A stretch of 64,000 nucleotides of DNA from Dickeya aquatica (GTDB lineage: Bacteria; Pseudomonadota; Gammaproteobacteria; Enterobacterales; Enterobacteriaceae). The DNA is taken from assembly GCF_900095885.1 (NCBI RefSeq), contig NZ_LT615367.1, positions 2,108,001-2,172,000 of the forward strand. Reading direction: 5' to 3'. Below the pieces are notes generated by a model that worked only from the letters and a program-made list of their open reading frames with translations, had not been told where the DNA came from and searched no databases. This document shows positions 13,591-22,557 of the stretch, in pieces. Position numbers and translations under genes: made by a program. Each line of letters opens with the position of its first letter. The first letter of the stretch is position 1.

Positions 13591-14958
13591 ATGAGTACCA
13601 CTGATGATTCTTATATTGTTGTGAAAGAGAAAGCCTCTGGGCAGGCTTCATTAAAAGACAAGTGGTGGCACGTCCTGGATAACTATAAAATTGGTGTTAT
13701 TCCAGTGCCGCTGTTTATCCTGGCCGGGTTATTGATTGCGCTGGACTGCCTTGAAGGCAAACTGCCTAGCGATATCGTGGTGATGGTTGCCACGCTGGCG
13801 TTCTTCGGTTTTGCCTGTGGCGAGTTCGGTAAACGTTTGCCGTTTATCGGCAAAATGGGGGCTGCGGCTATCTGCGCCACCTTTATTCCGTCTGCGTTGG
13901 TGTATTACGGCCTGCTGCCGCAAGTCGTTGTAGATTCCACCACCAAATTCTATAAATCCACCAATATCCTGTACCTCTACATCTGCTGCATCATTGTCGG
14001 CAGTATCATGAGTATGAACCGGCAAACGCTGATTCAGGGCTTCCTGCGTATCTTCTTCCCGATGCTGTGCGGTGAAGTGGTTGGCATGGTGGTCGGTATG
14101 GGTGTCGGCACTCTGCTGGGGCTGGATCCGTTCCAGATCTTCTTCTTCCTGGTGCTGCCTATCATGGCCGGTGGTGTTGGTGAAGGGGCGATCCCGCTTT
14201 CTATCGGTTATGCTGCAATATTGCATATGGATCAAGGTGTTGCGTTGGGTCGCATCCTGCCTATCGTCATGCTGGGCAGCCTGACTGCCATCGTTCTTGC
14301 TGGTGTGCTGAACCAATTAGGTAAACGCTATCCGCACCTGACCGGTGAAGGCGAGCTGATGCCAAATAAAGAGAATGGCACCGGGCAGGCACCGGTTTCA
14401 CTGAGCAGTACGCTGAGCGGCAAAATGGACCCGGCCAATCTGGCTGCGGGAGCTCTGCTGGCTATCCTGCTGTATATGATCGGTATGCTGGGTCACAAAC
14501 TAATTGGTCTGCCAGCACCGGTCGGCATGCTGTTCGCTGCGGTTATCGTGAAACTACTGAATGGTGCGTCTCCGCGTCTGCTTGAAGGCTCTCAGGTAGT
14601 TTACAAATTCTTCCAGACTTCTGTGACGTATCCGATTCTGTTCGCCGTTGGTGTGGCTATCACGCCGTGGGAAGAACTGGTGCATGCGTTCACCATTACC
14701 AATCTGCTGGTGATTGTGTCCACCGTTGTGGCACTGGTCACGACCGGTTTCTTTGTTGGTAAGAAAATCGGTATGCATCCGATTGATGTTGCCATCATCT
14801 CCTGCTGCCAGAGCGGGCAGGGCGGTACCGGCGACGTGGCGATTCTCACCGCTGGTAACCGTATGGTGCTGATGCCGTTCGCTCAGATTGCGACCCGTAT
14901 CGGTGGTGCGATCAACGTCTCTGTGGCCTTGCTGGTACTCGGCAAGTTCCTGGTGTGA
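13591..14958 (+). CDS. 2-hydroxycarboxylate (citrate/malate):cation symporter
   Basis: Inner-membrane secondary transporter of the 2HCT family (CitS, CitW, CimH, MalP). It is 455 aa with many hydrophobic segments. The two GG-rich reentrant loops typical of the family are visible: MAGGVGEGAIPLS (about 190-202) and QSGQGGTGDVAILTAGNRM, followed by the substrate-region arginine in ATRIGGA. The ATG follows a strong GGAGAAGG site. It heads the cit cluster and is divergent from citAB, so citrate is the likely substrate. Whether it couples Na+ or H+, or exchanges with acetate, cannot be read from sequence. Confidence 0.88.
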   Translation: MSTTDDSYIVVKEKASGQASLKDKWWHVLDNYKIGVIPVPLFILAGLLIALDCLEGKLPSDIVVMVATLAFFGFACGEFGKRLPFIGKMGAAAICATFIPSALVYYGLLPQVVVDSTTKFYKSTNILYLYICCIIVGSIMSMNRQTLIQGFLRIFFPMLCGEVVGMVVGMGVGTLLGLDPFQIFFFLVLPIMAGGVGEGAIPLSIGYAAILHMDQGVALGRILPIVMLGSLTAIVLAGVLNQLGKRYPHLTGEGELMPNKENGTGQAPVSLSSTLSGKMDPANLAAGALLAILLYMIGMLGHKLIGLPAPVGMLFAAVIVKLLNGASPRLLEGSQVVYKFFQTSVTYPILFAVGVAITPWEELVHAFTITNLLVIVSTVVALVTTGFFVGKKIGMHPIDVAIISCCQSGQGGTGDVAILTAGNRMVLMPFAQIATRIGGAINVSVALLVLGKFLV

Positions 14959-15023
14959 CGGTTTACGATAAAAAAACAAATAACGCCGCAATACGTTGCG
15001 GCTTTATTGAAACAGGAAAGATT

Positions 15024-15902
15024 ATGAAACTTGCAAGTTATCGCCATCACGGCAACAACAGTTACGGTATTTACACCTCCGCCGGGCTGATTGATTTGGG
15101 CCGCCGCCTGGGCGGACGCTACCCCGACCTGAAAGCCCTGCTGGCCGGTCAGGCGCTCCATGAGGCCGCCGCCTTCCAGGGAGAGACCCCGGATGTGGCC
15201 GTCGCCGACGTCACCTTTCTGCCGGTGATTGTCTCGCCCTCCAAAATCCTCTGCGTCGGCATGAACTACGCCGACAAGCGCAAGGAGTTCAACGAGCTGA
15301 ACCCGGCCCCGACCCTGTTCGTGCGCTTCCCGGATTCGCAGACCGGCCACGGCACCCCGGTGCTCAAGCCGCACTACTCCAGCGAGTTTGACTACGAGGG
15401 CGAGCTGGCGGTCATCATCGGCCGCGACGGGCAGAACATCGCCCGTGACGAGGCGCTCGAATTTGTCGCCGGTTACAGCTGCTACATGGACGGCTCGGCG
15501 CGTGACTGGCAGCACAGTTGGTTCACGGCGGGCAAGAACTGGCAGAAGACCGGCGCATTCGGGCCGTACCTGACCACCCGTGACGAAATCCCCGACCCGC
15601 ACGCGCTGGCCATCCGCACCTACCTGAACGGGCGCATGGTGCAGGATGACACCACGGCGAGCATGATCCACAAGGTGGCGGACCTGATTGAGTACATCAG
15701 CACCTTCACCGCGCTCAGTGCCGGTGACGTCATCATTACCGGGTCGCCGGGCGGGGTGGGCAAGAAGCGTAATCCGCCGCTGTTCATGCAGCCGGGTGAC
15801 AGCATCGAGGTGGAGATAGAGCATGTCGGCCACCTGCGTAACACCATCGGCGAAGCCGCGCGGCCGGTCAGGGCGCGTCAGGCCGTTGCCGTCGGTCACT
15901 GA
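15024..15902 (+). CDS. Fumarylacetoacetate hydrolase family protein, possible oxaloacetate decarboxylase
   Basis: A 292-aa FAH-fold enzyme. The metal-binding triad is visible as Glu125 and Glu127 in FDYEGELAV and Asp156 in YSCYMDGSARDWQ. The active-site lysine region is TAGKNWQKTGAFGPYL and the C-terminal motif is VIITGSPGGVG. Relatives include FAHD1-type oxaloacetate decarboxylases and tautomerases as well as 2-keto-4-pentenoate hydratases. The ATG at 15024 (after AGGA) is preferred over the longer frame from 14955, which overlaps the transporter stop. It lies between transporter and citC. Citrate lyase yields oxaloacetate and no oadGAB is present, so oxaloacetate is the inferred substrate. 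GC content rises sharply from here. Confidence 0.85.
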   Translation: MKLASYRHHGNNSYGIYTSAGLIDLGRRLGGRYPDLKALLAGQALHEAAAFQGETPDVAVADVTFLPVIVSPSKILCVGMNYADKRKEFNELNPAPTLFVRFPDSQTGHGTPVLKPHYSSEFDYEGELAVIIGRDGQNIARDEALEFVAGYSCYMDGSARDWQHSWFTAGKNWQKTGAFGPYLTTRDEIPDPHALAIRTYLNGRMVQDDTTASMIHKVADLIEYISTFTALSAGDVIITGSPGGVGKKRNPPLFMQPGDSIEVEIEHVGHLRNTIGEAARPVRARQAVAVGH

Positions 15903-15942
15903 GTCGCCCGGTCGGGCCGCGAGCAACCAGCAGGATACCCCC

Positions 15943-16986
15943 ATGTATGCCGATGAGAGTGTGACATTTACCCCCCACGAGGTGGCGCGCCACCCCCGGG
16001 TGCTGACGGACGTCGGGCCGCTGCTGGCGCGTTGTCAGCTGGGCCTGGACGACGATATCGAATTTTTTGTGGTGGGCCGCCATCAGGGGCGCGTGGTGGC
16101 GTGCGCCGGGCTGTGCGCGAGCACCATCAAGTGCGTGGCGGTGGACCCGGACTACCGCGAGCTGAGTCTGGGGGTGACGATAGTCAACGAGGTGGTGCAG
16201 TTTGCCGCCGGTCGCGGGCTGTTCCACCTGTTTCTCTACACGCGGCCCTGCAACGTGCCGGTGTTCCGGGGCTGCGGGTTTTACCCGCTGGCCTGTTACG
16301 AGGACCAGGCGGTGCTGATGGAGAACACGCCGATAGGTATCCGGCAGTATTGCCAGACGCTGGCGGCGCAGGCGAAGCCGGGGGCGCACATCGGGGGTAT
16401 CGTGATGAACGCCAACCCGTTTACGCTGGGGCACCGCTATCTGGCGGAGCAGGCGGCAGCGGCGTGCGACTGGCTGCATATCTTCGTGGTGCGCGAGGAT
16501 GCGTCGTTCTTTCCGTTCAGTGAGCGGCTGGCGATGGTGCAGCAGGGGGTGTCGCACATCCCGAACCTGACGGTGCATGCCGGGTCGCACTACCTGATAT
16601 CGAAGGCGACCTTTCCGGGGTATTTTCTCAAGGAGGCGCAGCGCATCACCGAGGCGCACGCGGCGCTGGATTTGATTATCTTCCGGCGTTACATCGCCCC
16701 GGCGCTGGGTATCACACGGCGTTTTGTCGGCACCGAGCCGTTCTGCCCGGTGACACACCACTACAATGCGGCGATGCACCACTGGCTGGAGCAGCCGGGC
16801 CGGGTGGCGGCCCCGGCGCTGGCGGTGGTGGAAATCGAGCGCACGCGGGAAGCGGCGGGGCGGGCGATATCGGCCTCGGAGGTGAGGCGGCTGCTGGCGC
16901 AGCGGGAGTTCGAGGCTATCCGCGAGAGAGTGCCGGCCACCACATTTGTGCAGTTACAGCGCTATGGCGAGCTCGCCTGCGCGTAA
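15943..16986 (+). CDS. citC: [Citrate (pro-3S)-lyase] ligase
   Basis: Acetylates the thiol of the citrate lyase prosthetic group using acetate and ATP, switching the enzyme on. An N-terminal GNAT-like part (LGVTIVNEVVQFAAGRGLFHLFLYTRP) precedes a nucleotidyltransferase domain with NANPFTLGHRYL (TLGH at 161-164) and a C-terminal ISASEVRRLL signature. The ATG at 15943 after AGGA gives 347 aa. An upstream in-frame ATG at 15823 would overlap the FAH gene and is not favoured. Confidence 0.95.
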   Translation: MYADESVTFTPHEVARHPRVLTDVGPLLARCQLGLDDDIEFFVVGRHQGRVVACAGLCASTIKCVAVDPDYRELSLGVTIVNEVVQFAAGRGLFHLFLYTRPCNVPVFRGCGFYPLACYEDQAVLMENTPIGIRQYCQTLAAQAKPGAHIGGIVMNANPFTLGHRYLAEQAAAACDWLHIFVVREDASFFPFSERLAMVQQGVSHIPNLTVHAGSHYLISKATFPGYFLKEAQRITEAHAALDLIIFRRYIAPALGITRRFVGTEPFCPVTHHYNAAMHHWLEQPGRVAAPALAVVEIERTREAAGRAISASEVRRLLAQREFEAIRERVPATTFVQLQRYGELACA

Positions 16987-17019
16987 CGCGTTTTTAGGTA
17001 TCAAGCAGGTAACCATACC

Positions 17020-17310
17020 ATGAATATAATCAAGGAAGCCCTGGCGGGCACCTTCGAGTCCAGCGACCTGCTGGTGAAGGTGGCGCCGGCCGAGGGTGCG
17101 CTGACCGTGGTCATCAACAGCGAGGTCATCAAGCAGTTTGGCGGGCAGATACGGCAGGTGGTGGACGAGACGCTGCACCGGCTGGGCGTGACGTCCGGCA
17201 CGGTGGTGGTGGACGACAAGGGGGCGCTGGACTGTGTGATACGCGCCCGGGTGCAGAGTGCGGTGCTGCGCGCTGCCGGTATTGACGAGATAGCGTGGGA
17301 GAAGCTGTGA
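17020..17310 (+). CDS. citD: Citrate lyase gamma subunit (acyl carrier protein)
   Basis: Carries the 2'-(5''-triphosphoribosyl)-3'-dephospho-CoA cofactor of citrate lyase. Length is 96 aa. The modification site is Ser14 in AGTFESSD, and the conserved [15 protein letters not shown] block follows at about 64-78. Its stop overlaps the citE start (TGATG). Confidence 0.96.
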   Translation: MNIIKEALAGTFESSDLLVKVAPAEGALTVVINSEVIKQFGGQIRQVVDETLHRLGVTSGTVVVDDKGALDCVIRARVQSAVLRAAGIDEIAWEKL

Positions 17311-18200
17311 TGAGTGCGAGCGAACCGAAAAAACTGCGGCGCAGCATGCTGTTTTTGCCGGGGGCGAATGCGGCCATGCTGTCCAACGCCTTCATCTACC
17401 AGCCCGACTCCATCATGTTCGACCTGGAGGATGCGGTGTCACTGCGCGAGAAGGACACGGCGCGGCTGCTGGTGTACCACGCGCTGCAACACCCGATGTA
17501 CCGGGAGATTGAAACCGTGGTGCGCATCAACCAGCTGAACACGCCGTTCGGGCTGAAAGACCTGGAAGCGGCGGTGCGCGGCGGGGTGGATGTGATACGC
17601 CTGCCGAAGACCGACTCCACCGATGATGTGGACGAGCTGGAGCACCATCTGGTGCGTATCGAGAAGGCGTGCGGGCGGGAAGTGGGCTCGACGCGCATCA
17701 TGGCGGCCATCGAGTCGGCGGTCGGGGTGATTAACGCGGTGTCGATTGCACGCTCGTCCGAGCGCATGATTGGCATTGCGCTGGCGGCGTTCGACTACGT
17801 GATGGACATGCAGACCGAGCGCGGCGACGGCACGGAGCTGTTCTATGCGCGCTGCGCGGTGCTGCATGCGGCGCGGGCGGCGGGTATTGACGCATTTGAC
17901 GTGGTGTACTCGAACGTGAGCGACGAGGCGGGCTTTCTGAAGGAAGTGGACCTGATACGCCGGCTGGGCTTTAACGGCAAGTCACTGATTAACCCGCGCC
18001 AGATAGAGCTGCTGCACAACGCCTATGCGCCGACGCAGGACGAGGTGGACTACGCCCATCTGGTCATCGAGGCGGCGCAGGAGGGTGAGCGGGCCGGGCT
18101 GGGGGTGATATCGCTGAACGGCAAGATGATAGATGCGCCGATAATCGACCATGCGCGGCGGGTCATCGAGCGGGCGCGTGCGTCCGGCGTGCGCAAGTAA
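17310..18200 (+). CDS. citE: Citrate lyase beta subunit (citryl-ACP lyase)
   Basis: Splits citryl-ACP into acetyl-ACP and oxaloacetate on a TIM barrel of the HpcH/HpaI/CitE family. Motifs: [32 protein letters not shown] (metal and CoA region), [36 protein letters not shown]. The ATG at 17310, overlapping the citD stop, gives 296 aa. A GTG 15 bases earlier is possible but less likely. Confidence 0.96.
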   Translation: MSASEPKKLRRSMLFLPGANAAMLSNAFIYQPDSIMFDLEDAVSLREKDTARLLVYHALQHPMYREIETVVRINQLNTPFGLKDLEAAVRGGVDVIRLPKTDSTDDVDELEHHLVRIEKACGREVGSTRIMAAIESAVGVINAVSIARSSERMIGIALAAFDYVMDMQTERGDGTELFYARCAVLHAARAAGIDAFDVVYSNVSDEAGFLKEVDLIRRLGFNGKSLINPRQIELLHNAYAPTQDEVDYAHLVIEAAQEGERAGLGVISLNGKMIDAPIIDHARRVIERARASGVRK

Positions 18201-18223
18201 GGCGCGGAACAGACAGGACTGGA

Positions 18224-19747
18224 ATGATGAGCAACATGATAGAAGCACTGCAACAGCAGTATGCGCGACTGGACCACCTGCGCCCGTTTACGGGGGCGAA
18301 CAGCGCCACGCCGTGGCTGGACGACCTGACGGCGAAGCACGAGCGCAAGCTGTGTGCCGGCCTGGAAGAGGCGGTACGCAAGAGCGGGCTGCAGGACGGG
18401 ATGACGATTTCGTTCCACCACGCGTTCCGCGAAGGGGACAAGGTGATAAACCGGGTGGTGGAGACGCTGGCGCAGATGGGGTTTAAAAACCTGACGCTGG
18501 CGTCGAGCTCGCTGATGACCTGCAACGCGCCGCTGATAGAGCACATCCGCAACGGCGTCATCACCCGTATCTACACCTCGGGGATGCGCGGCAGGCTGGC
18601 GGACGCGATATCGCACGGTCTGATGGCGGAGCCGGTGCACATCCACTCGCACGGCGGGCGGGTGCACCTGCTGCAAAGCGGGGAACTGAAGATAGACGTG
18701 GCGTTTCTCGGGGTGCCGGCGAGCGACGAGTTCGGCAATGCCAACGGCACGGCGGGGACATCGCGCTGCGGGTCGCTGGGGTATGCGATGGTGGACGCGC
18801 AGTATGCGAAGACGGTGGTGCTGCTGACGGAGAGTCTGGTGCCGTTCCCGAACCTGCCGGCGAGCATCGTGCAGGACCAGGTGGATTTTGTGGTGCCGGT
18901 GGACGAAGTGGGCGACCCGGCGAAAATCAGCGTGGGGGCGGCGCGCGTGACCAGCAACCCGCGCGAGCTGCTGATAGCGCGGCGGGCGGCGGACGTTATC
19001 GAGCACTCGGGGTACTTTAAGCACGGCTTCTCGATGCAGACCGGCTCGGGGGCGGCCTCGACGGCGTGCACGCGTTTTCTGGAAGAGCGAATGCAGAAGC
19101 AGGGCGTGGTGGCGCGGTTTGCGCTGGGCGGCATCACCGGGAGTCTGGTGGATTTGCACGAGAAGGGGCTGATAGAGACGCTGCTGGACACGCAGTGCTT
19201 TGACGCGAACGCGGCGGCATCGCTGGCGAAGAACCCGCAGCACGTGGAAATCTCGACCAACGTGTACGCGAACCCGAGTGCGAAGGCGGCGTGCTGCGAC
19301 CAGCTGGACGTGGTGATATTGAGTGCGCTGGAAATCGACACGCAGTTCAACGTGAATGTCATCACCGGGTCGGACGGGGTGATGCGCGGGGCGTCGGGCG
19401 GTCACTGTGACGTGGCGACGGCGGCGAACCTGACGATAGTGGTGGCGCCGCTGATACGCAGCCGCATTCCGACGGTGGTGCGTCAGGTGACGACGTGCGT
19501 GACGCCGGGCAGCGCGATAGACGTGCTGGTGACGGACCACGGCATAGCGGTGAACCCGCTGCGCCCGGAGGTGGCGGCACGGCTGACGGCGGCGGGCCTG
19601 AGCGTGATGTCGATTGACGAGCTGTACCAGCGTGCGGTGGCGCTGGCGGGTGAGCCGAAGGCGATTGAGTTCCACGAGCGCATCGTGGGGGTGATCCGCT
19701 ACCGTGACGGCAGCGTGATTGATGTGGTGCGTCAGGTAAAGGACTGA
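18224..19747 (+). CDS. citF: Citrate lyase alpha subunit (citrate:acetyl-ACP transferase)
   Basis: Exchanges acetyl for citryl on the carrier protein CitD. The 507-aa length matches CitF. Recognisable blocks are GMTISFHHAFREGDKVINRV near residue 65, IYTSGMRGRLADAISHGLM, FLGVPASDEFGNANG, and the ITGSDGVMRGASGGHCDVA segment near 380-400. It has the same GC-rich codon use as its neighbours. Confidence 0.96.
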   Translation: MMSNMIEALQQQYARLDHLRPFTGANSATPWLDDLTAKHERKLCAGLEEAVRKSGLQDGMTISFHHAFREGDKVINRVVETLAQMGFKNLTLASSSLMTCNAPLIEHIRNGVITRIYTSGMRGRLADAISHGLMAEPVHIHSHGGRVHLLQSGELKIDVAFLGVPASDEFGNANGTAGTSRCGSLGYAMVDAQYAKTVVLLTESLVPFPNLPASIVQDQVDFVVPVDEVGDPAKISVGAARVTSNPRELLIARRAADVIEHSGYFKHGFSMQTGSGAASTACTRFLEERMQKQGVVARFALGGITGSLVDLHEKGLIETLLDTQCFDANAAASLAKNPQHVEISTNVYANPSAKAACCDQLDVVILSALEIDTQFNVNVITGSDGVMRGASGGHCDVATAANLTIVVAPLIRSRIPTVVRQVTTCVTPGSAIDVLVTDHGIAVNPLRPEVAARLTAAGLSVMSIDELYQRAVALAGEPKAIEFHERIVGVIRYRDGSVIDVVRQVKD

Positions 19748-19756
19748 GCCGGGCGT

Positions 19757-20302
19757 ATGAGTGAAACTATCCTGACAGAGAGCCCGGTGCAAGCCGGGCT
19801 GACCGCGGTACTGGCGGCGAAGGAGCAGCGACACGCACGTCAGCAGACGCTGCTGACGCGTTACGGGCAGACAGTGGTGTCGTTGACGCTGGTCACACCG
19901 GGGCCGGTGAAAGACACACCGTTGTATCGCCAGGCGATGGTGCAGGCGCTGTCGGCGCTGGATGACCTGTGCCGGGCACGGGGCTGGGCGGTGCGTGAGC
20001 AGCAACTGCACTGGCTGGCGACAGGGGCGGAAGCCTTGTGGGTGGTGGAGAAGGATGCGCTGAGCGTGAAGGCGGCGCTGATAGCGGTGGAAGAGCAGCA
20101 CCCGCTGGGCCGACTGTGGGATTTCGATGTGCTGGGGCCGCAGACCGGGGTGGTGAGCCGGACATTGCTGGCGCACGGGCCGCGTCGCTGTCTGCTGTGC
20201 GATGAAGCGGCGCACGCCTGTGCGCGCTCAAGGCGTCATCCGCTGCCTGAGGTGCTGGCGGCCATAGAGGAGCGGCTGCATGGCTGGTTTGACGGTCTCT
20301 GA
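19757..20302 (+). CDS. citX: Apo-citrate lyase phosphoribosyl-dephospho-CoA transferase
   Basis: Transfers the triphosphoribosyl-dephospho-CoA precursor onto Ser14 of CitD. Length 181 aa. The family core PLGRLWDFDVL is followed by LLCDEAAHACARSRRHP. It is a separate gene here, as in E. coli, not fused to citG. The end overlaps citG by 23 bp, suggesting coupled translation. Confidence 0.93.
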   Translation: MSETILTESPVQAGLTAVLAAKEQRHARQQTLLTRYGQTVVSLTLVTPGPVKDTPLYRQAMVQALSALDDLCRARGWAVREQQLHWLATGAEALWVVEKDALSVKAALIAVEEQHPLGRLWDFDVLGPQTGVVSRTLLAHGPRRCLLCDEAAHACARSRRHPLPEVLAAIEERLHGWFDGL

Positions 20303-21158
20303 GGCGCTGACCGGCGGTGTGAATGAACCGGGCGGGCTGCCGGACATCCACCAGCGGGTGGTGGTGGCGCTGACGCACGAGGTGCAACTGACGCCAAAAC
20401 CGGGGCTGGTGGATGGTGCCAACAGCGGGTCACACCGCGACATGGACATGGGCACGTTCGAGGCGAGCATTGCGGCGCTGTCGCCGTGGTTTGCACGCTT
20501 TACCGCCGCAGGCTGGCAGCATCGCCACCTGCCGCTGGCGCAACTGCTGGCGCGGGTGCGCCCGGTGGGGCTGGCGGCGGAGCAGGCGATGCACGCGGCA
20601 ACGGGCGGGGTGAACACGCACAAGGGCGGCATTTTTGCCTTTGGTCTGGTGTGCAGCGCGGCGGGCTGGCTGGCAGGACGCGGCGAGCGCCTGAGCCGCG
20701 CATCGCTGTGTGCAAGCGTGGCGCAGATGAGCGCGGGGCTGGTGGAAACGGAGCTGGCCGGTGGTGCGCTGGCGGTGACGGCGGGTGAGCGGTTGTACCG
20801 CGAGCTCGGGCTGACGGGGGCGCGGGGTGAGGCGGCGAGCGGCTTTGCCACGGTGCGGCGCTACAGCCTGCCGGCGTATCTGGCGGCGCGTGCGCGGGGT
20901 GTGGCGGAGCGCGAGGCACTGCTGCACACGCTGGTGGTGCTGATGGCGCACAACCGGGATACCAACGTGGTGTCGCGCGGCGGGCTGGCGGGGTTGTCGC
21001 TGGTGCAGCGTCTGGCGCGGGAGCAGTTATCCGCCGGGGTGACGGTGGCGGGGCTTGAGGCGATGGACAGGATACTGATTGCGCAAAACCTGAGCCCGGG
21101 CGGCAGTGCCGACCTGCTGGCGCTCACCTGGCTGCTGGCCGGTTATCCGGCGCTGTGA
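20280..21158 (+). CDS. citG: Triphosphoribosyl-dephospho-CoA synthase
   Basis: Makes the citrate lyase cofactor precursor from ATP and dephospho-CoA. Length 292 aa. Conserved stretches: ALTHEVQLTPKPGLVDGANSGSHRDMDMGTF (positions about 24-54), GGVNTHKGGIFAFGL, and HNRDTNVVSRGG. It is the last gene of the GC-rich run, and base composition drops right after its stop. Confidence 0.95.
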   Translation: MAGLTVSEALTGGVNEPGGLPDIHQRVVVALTHEVQLTPKPGLVDGANSGSHRDMDMGTFEASIAALSPWFARFTAAGWQHRHLPLAQLLARVRPVGLAAEQAMHAATGGVNTHKGGIFAFGLVCSAAGWLAGRGERLSRASLCASVAQMSAGLVETELAGGALAVTAGERLYRELGLTGARGEAASGFATVRRYSLPAYLAARARGVAEREALLHTLVVLMAHNRDTNVVSRGGLAGLSLVQRLAREQLSAGVTVAGLEAMDRILIAQNLSPGGSADLLALTWLLAGYPAL

Positions 21159-21209
21159 TATCGACAAATGACAGAGGTCAGCACGGAAATGTCGCAGCCT
21201 CTGTCGATA
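21159..21209. terminator. Inverted repeats after citG
   Basis: TATCGACA (21159-21166) pairs with TGTCGATA (21202-21209), and inside it ACAGAGG (21171-21177) pairs with CCTCTGT (21198-21204). These two pairings compete. There is no T-run, so a role in ending the cit transcript is only likely by position. The remaining bases up to 21490 show nothing I can assign. Confidence 0.4.
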
Positions 21210-21492
21210 CTTTCTCACGCCCTCAGCACATGTTCTCTTCATCATGGCTGACGCTGTGGCATTGTGGTTCACCGGGCCACGGTGCCTGTCTTGCTTGTTG
21301 CTGTCTGTTTGCCTGAATTCTCTGGTTGCATGTTAGCCTGGCCCTGCCACGTTATCGTACGGATGTTTCCCTGATTTCCCCATTGTCTGTTCCTTCCTCT
21401 GGGATACCTGTTAAGGCTATCCATTATTCTGCCCCCTGATAATAAACTGTGCTATCTGATGATAGTGGGTATAACGAATGCACGAATAGCCC

Positions 21493-21519
21493 TAAAGTCG
21501 ATTGCACATCTGTCGATAC
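21493..21519 (+). promoter_or_regulatory. FliA (sigma-28) flagellar promoter
   Basis: TAAA (21493-21496), a 15-base spacer, then GTCGATAC (21512-21519), close to the class 3 flagellar consensus TAAA-N15-GCCGATAA. It lies about 70 bp before the favoured ycgR start and would place ycgR in the flagellar regulon, as in E. coli. Confidence 0.8.
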
Positions 21520-21589
21520 TAGTGCCATGCTGTATCCTGGGAACTCAGGGACACGGATTGATGCGTTAACCATTCAATTAACGGTGGGG

Positions 21590-22342
21590 ATGGATGTAGT
21601 GGATAACAATACGAAAGAACAGTTCGCCCGGCGTAATAAAATGGCGATTTGCGCCACCTTGCGCGGACTGCAAAAACAGAATACCACGGTGATGGTATAT
21701 CACACCCATGGTCAGTTCATTAGCAAGATCCTGTCGGTCGATGCAGACGAGGGTGAGTTTTTGTTCGACCTGGGTGCGCTTGAGCGTGAGAATAGTCGTG
21801 CGCTCTTTGCCGGAGAGCTTGAGTTTATGGCTGAAAGTGCCGGTGCCAAGATAGAATTCCGCTCCACTATCATCAGGGCTGATGAATATGATGATTTGCC
21901 CGCCTTTTGCGCAGCGATCCCGGATGTGCTGTATAACATTCAACGCCGTAACTTTTTCCGTATTAATTCCCCCGCCTGGCCGCCGATGATGTGTCGCGGT
22001 GAGTTGCCAGATAACAACCAGTTCGAGTTTAGCCTCAAAGATCTGTCGCTCGGTGGATTGAGCATGTATACCGACAATAAAGAGACGGTGGCGCAATTTA
22101 AGCCCGGCATGGTGCTAAAAAGCGTTGATGTCGATTTAGCCAGTTATGGGCAATTTTGCCTGGATTTACAATTTGTTAATCACGCGACGACCAAGGTGCT
22201 CGATGGCAAGGGTGATGTAAGGCAAATTGAGCGATTGAGTTTCAAATTTGTGTCATTAACCGCCGTTCAGGAACGAGGGCTTCAGCAAGTGATTACTGAG
22301 CTTGAACTGGATCAGAACGAAAAGCGTAAACGGCTGCGTTAA
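21590..22342 (+). CDS. ycgR: Flagellar brake protein, c-di-GMP-binding PilZ domain
   Basis: Binds c-di-GMP and slows the flagellar motor. The N-terminal YcgR domain (EQFARRNKMAICATLRGLQKQN, then GQFISKIL) precedes a C-terminal PilZ domain, whose RxxxR motif is in IQRRNFFRI and D-x-S-x-x-G in DLSLGG. A longer frame runs from 21449, but the FliA-type promoter at 21493-21519 would leave its 5' end untranscribed. The ATG at 21590 gives 250 aa, close to the usual 244. It stands alone between the citrate cluster and plaP. Confidence 0.88.
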   Translation: MDVVDNNTKEQFARRNKMAICATLRGLQKQNTTVMVYHTHGQFISKILSVDADEGEFLFDLGALERENSRALFAGELEFMAESAGAKIEFRSTIIRADEYDDLPAFCAAIPDVLYNIQRRNFFRINSPAWPPMMCRGELPDNNQFEFSLKDLSLGGLSMYTDNKETVAQFKPGMVLKSVDVDLASYGQFCLDLQFVNHATTKVLDGKGDVRQIERLSFKFVSLTAVQERGLQQVITELELDQNEKRKRLR

Positions 22343-22431
22343 TGGTGTGGATCCAGGGGAAAAAAATGGCCGGATGCTTTCGCAGGTCTTGTCTCTGATT
22401 GCCGACTGGGGCAAAATACGCGCCCTGAAAA

Positions 22432-22467
22432 AACCGGCGTTTCTTTGAAAACGTCGGTTATTTTTTT
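22432..22467 (+). terminator. Intrinsic terminator after ycgR
   Basis: An 11-bp stem (AACCGGCGTTT at 22432-22442 with AAACGTCGGTT at 22449-22459, one G-U pair) is followed by seven T. Confidence 0.85.
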
Positions 22468-22557
22468 GTACATCACGCAAGAGGCTGGCGTTGCAAACGC
22501 CGGACAGATATCAGCAAAACGTTGCGATGGCGCGACGTCGAATTAAAGAGAGACATA

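Noticed and set aside
15868..16782. A 304-codon minus-strand frame opposite citC
   Set aside because: Arg/His-rich antisense shadow in GC-rich DNA.
18050..20215. A 721-codon open frame on the minus strand across citE-citX
   Set aside because: It is an artefact of very high GC and strong G/C at codon third positions on the plus strand. The product is Arg/His/Gln-rich with no recognisable domain, and the plus-strand cit genes are certain.
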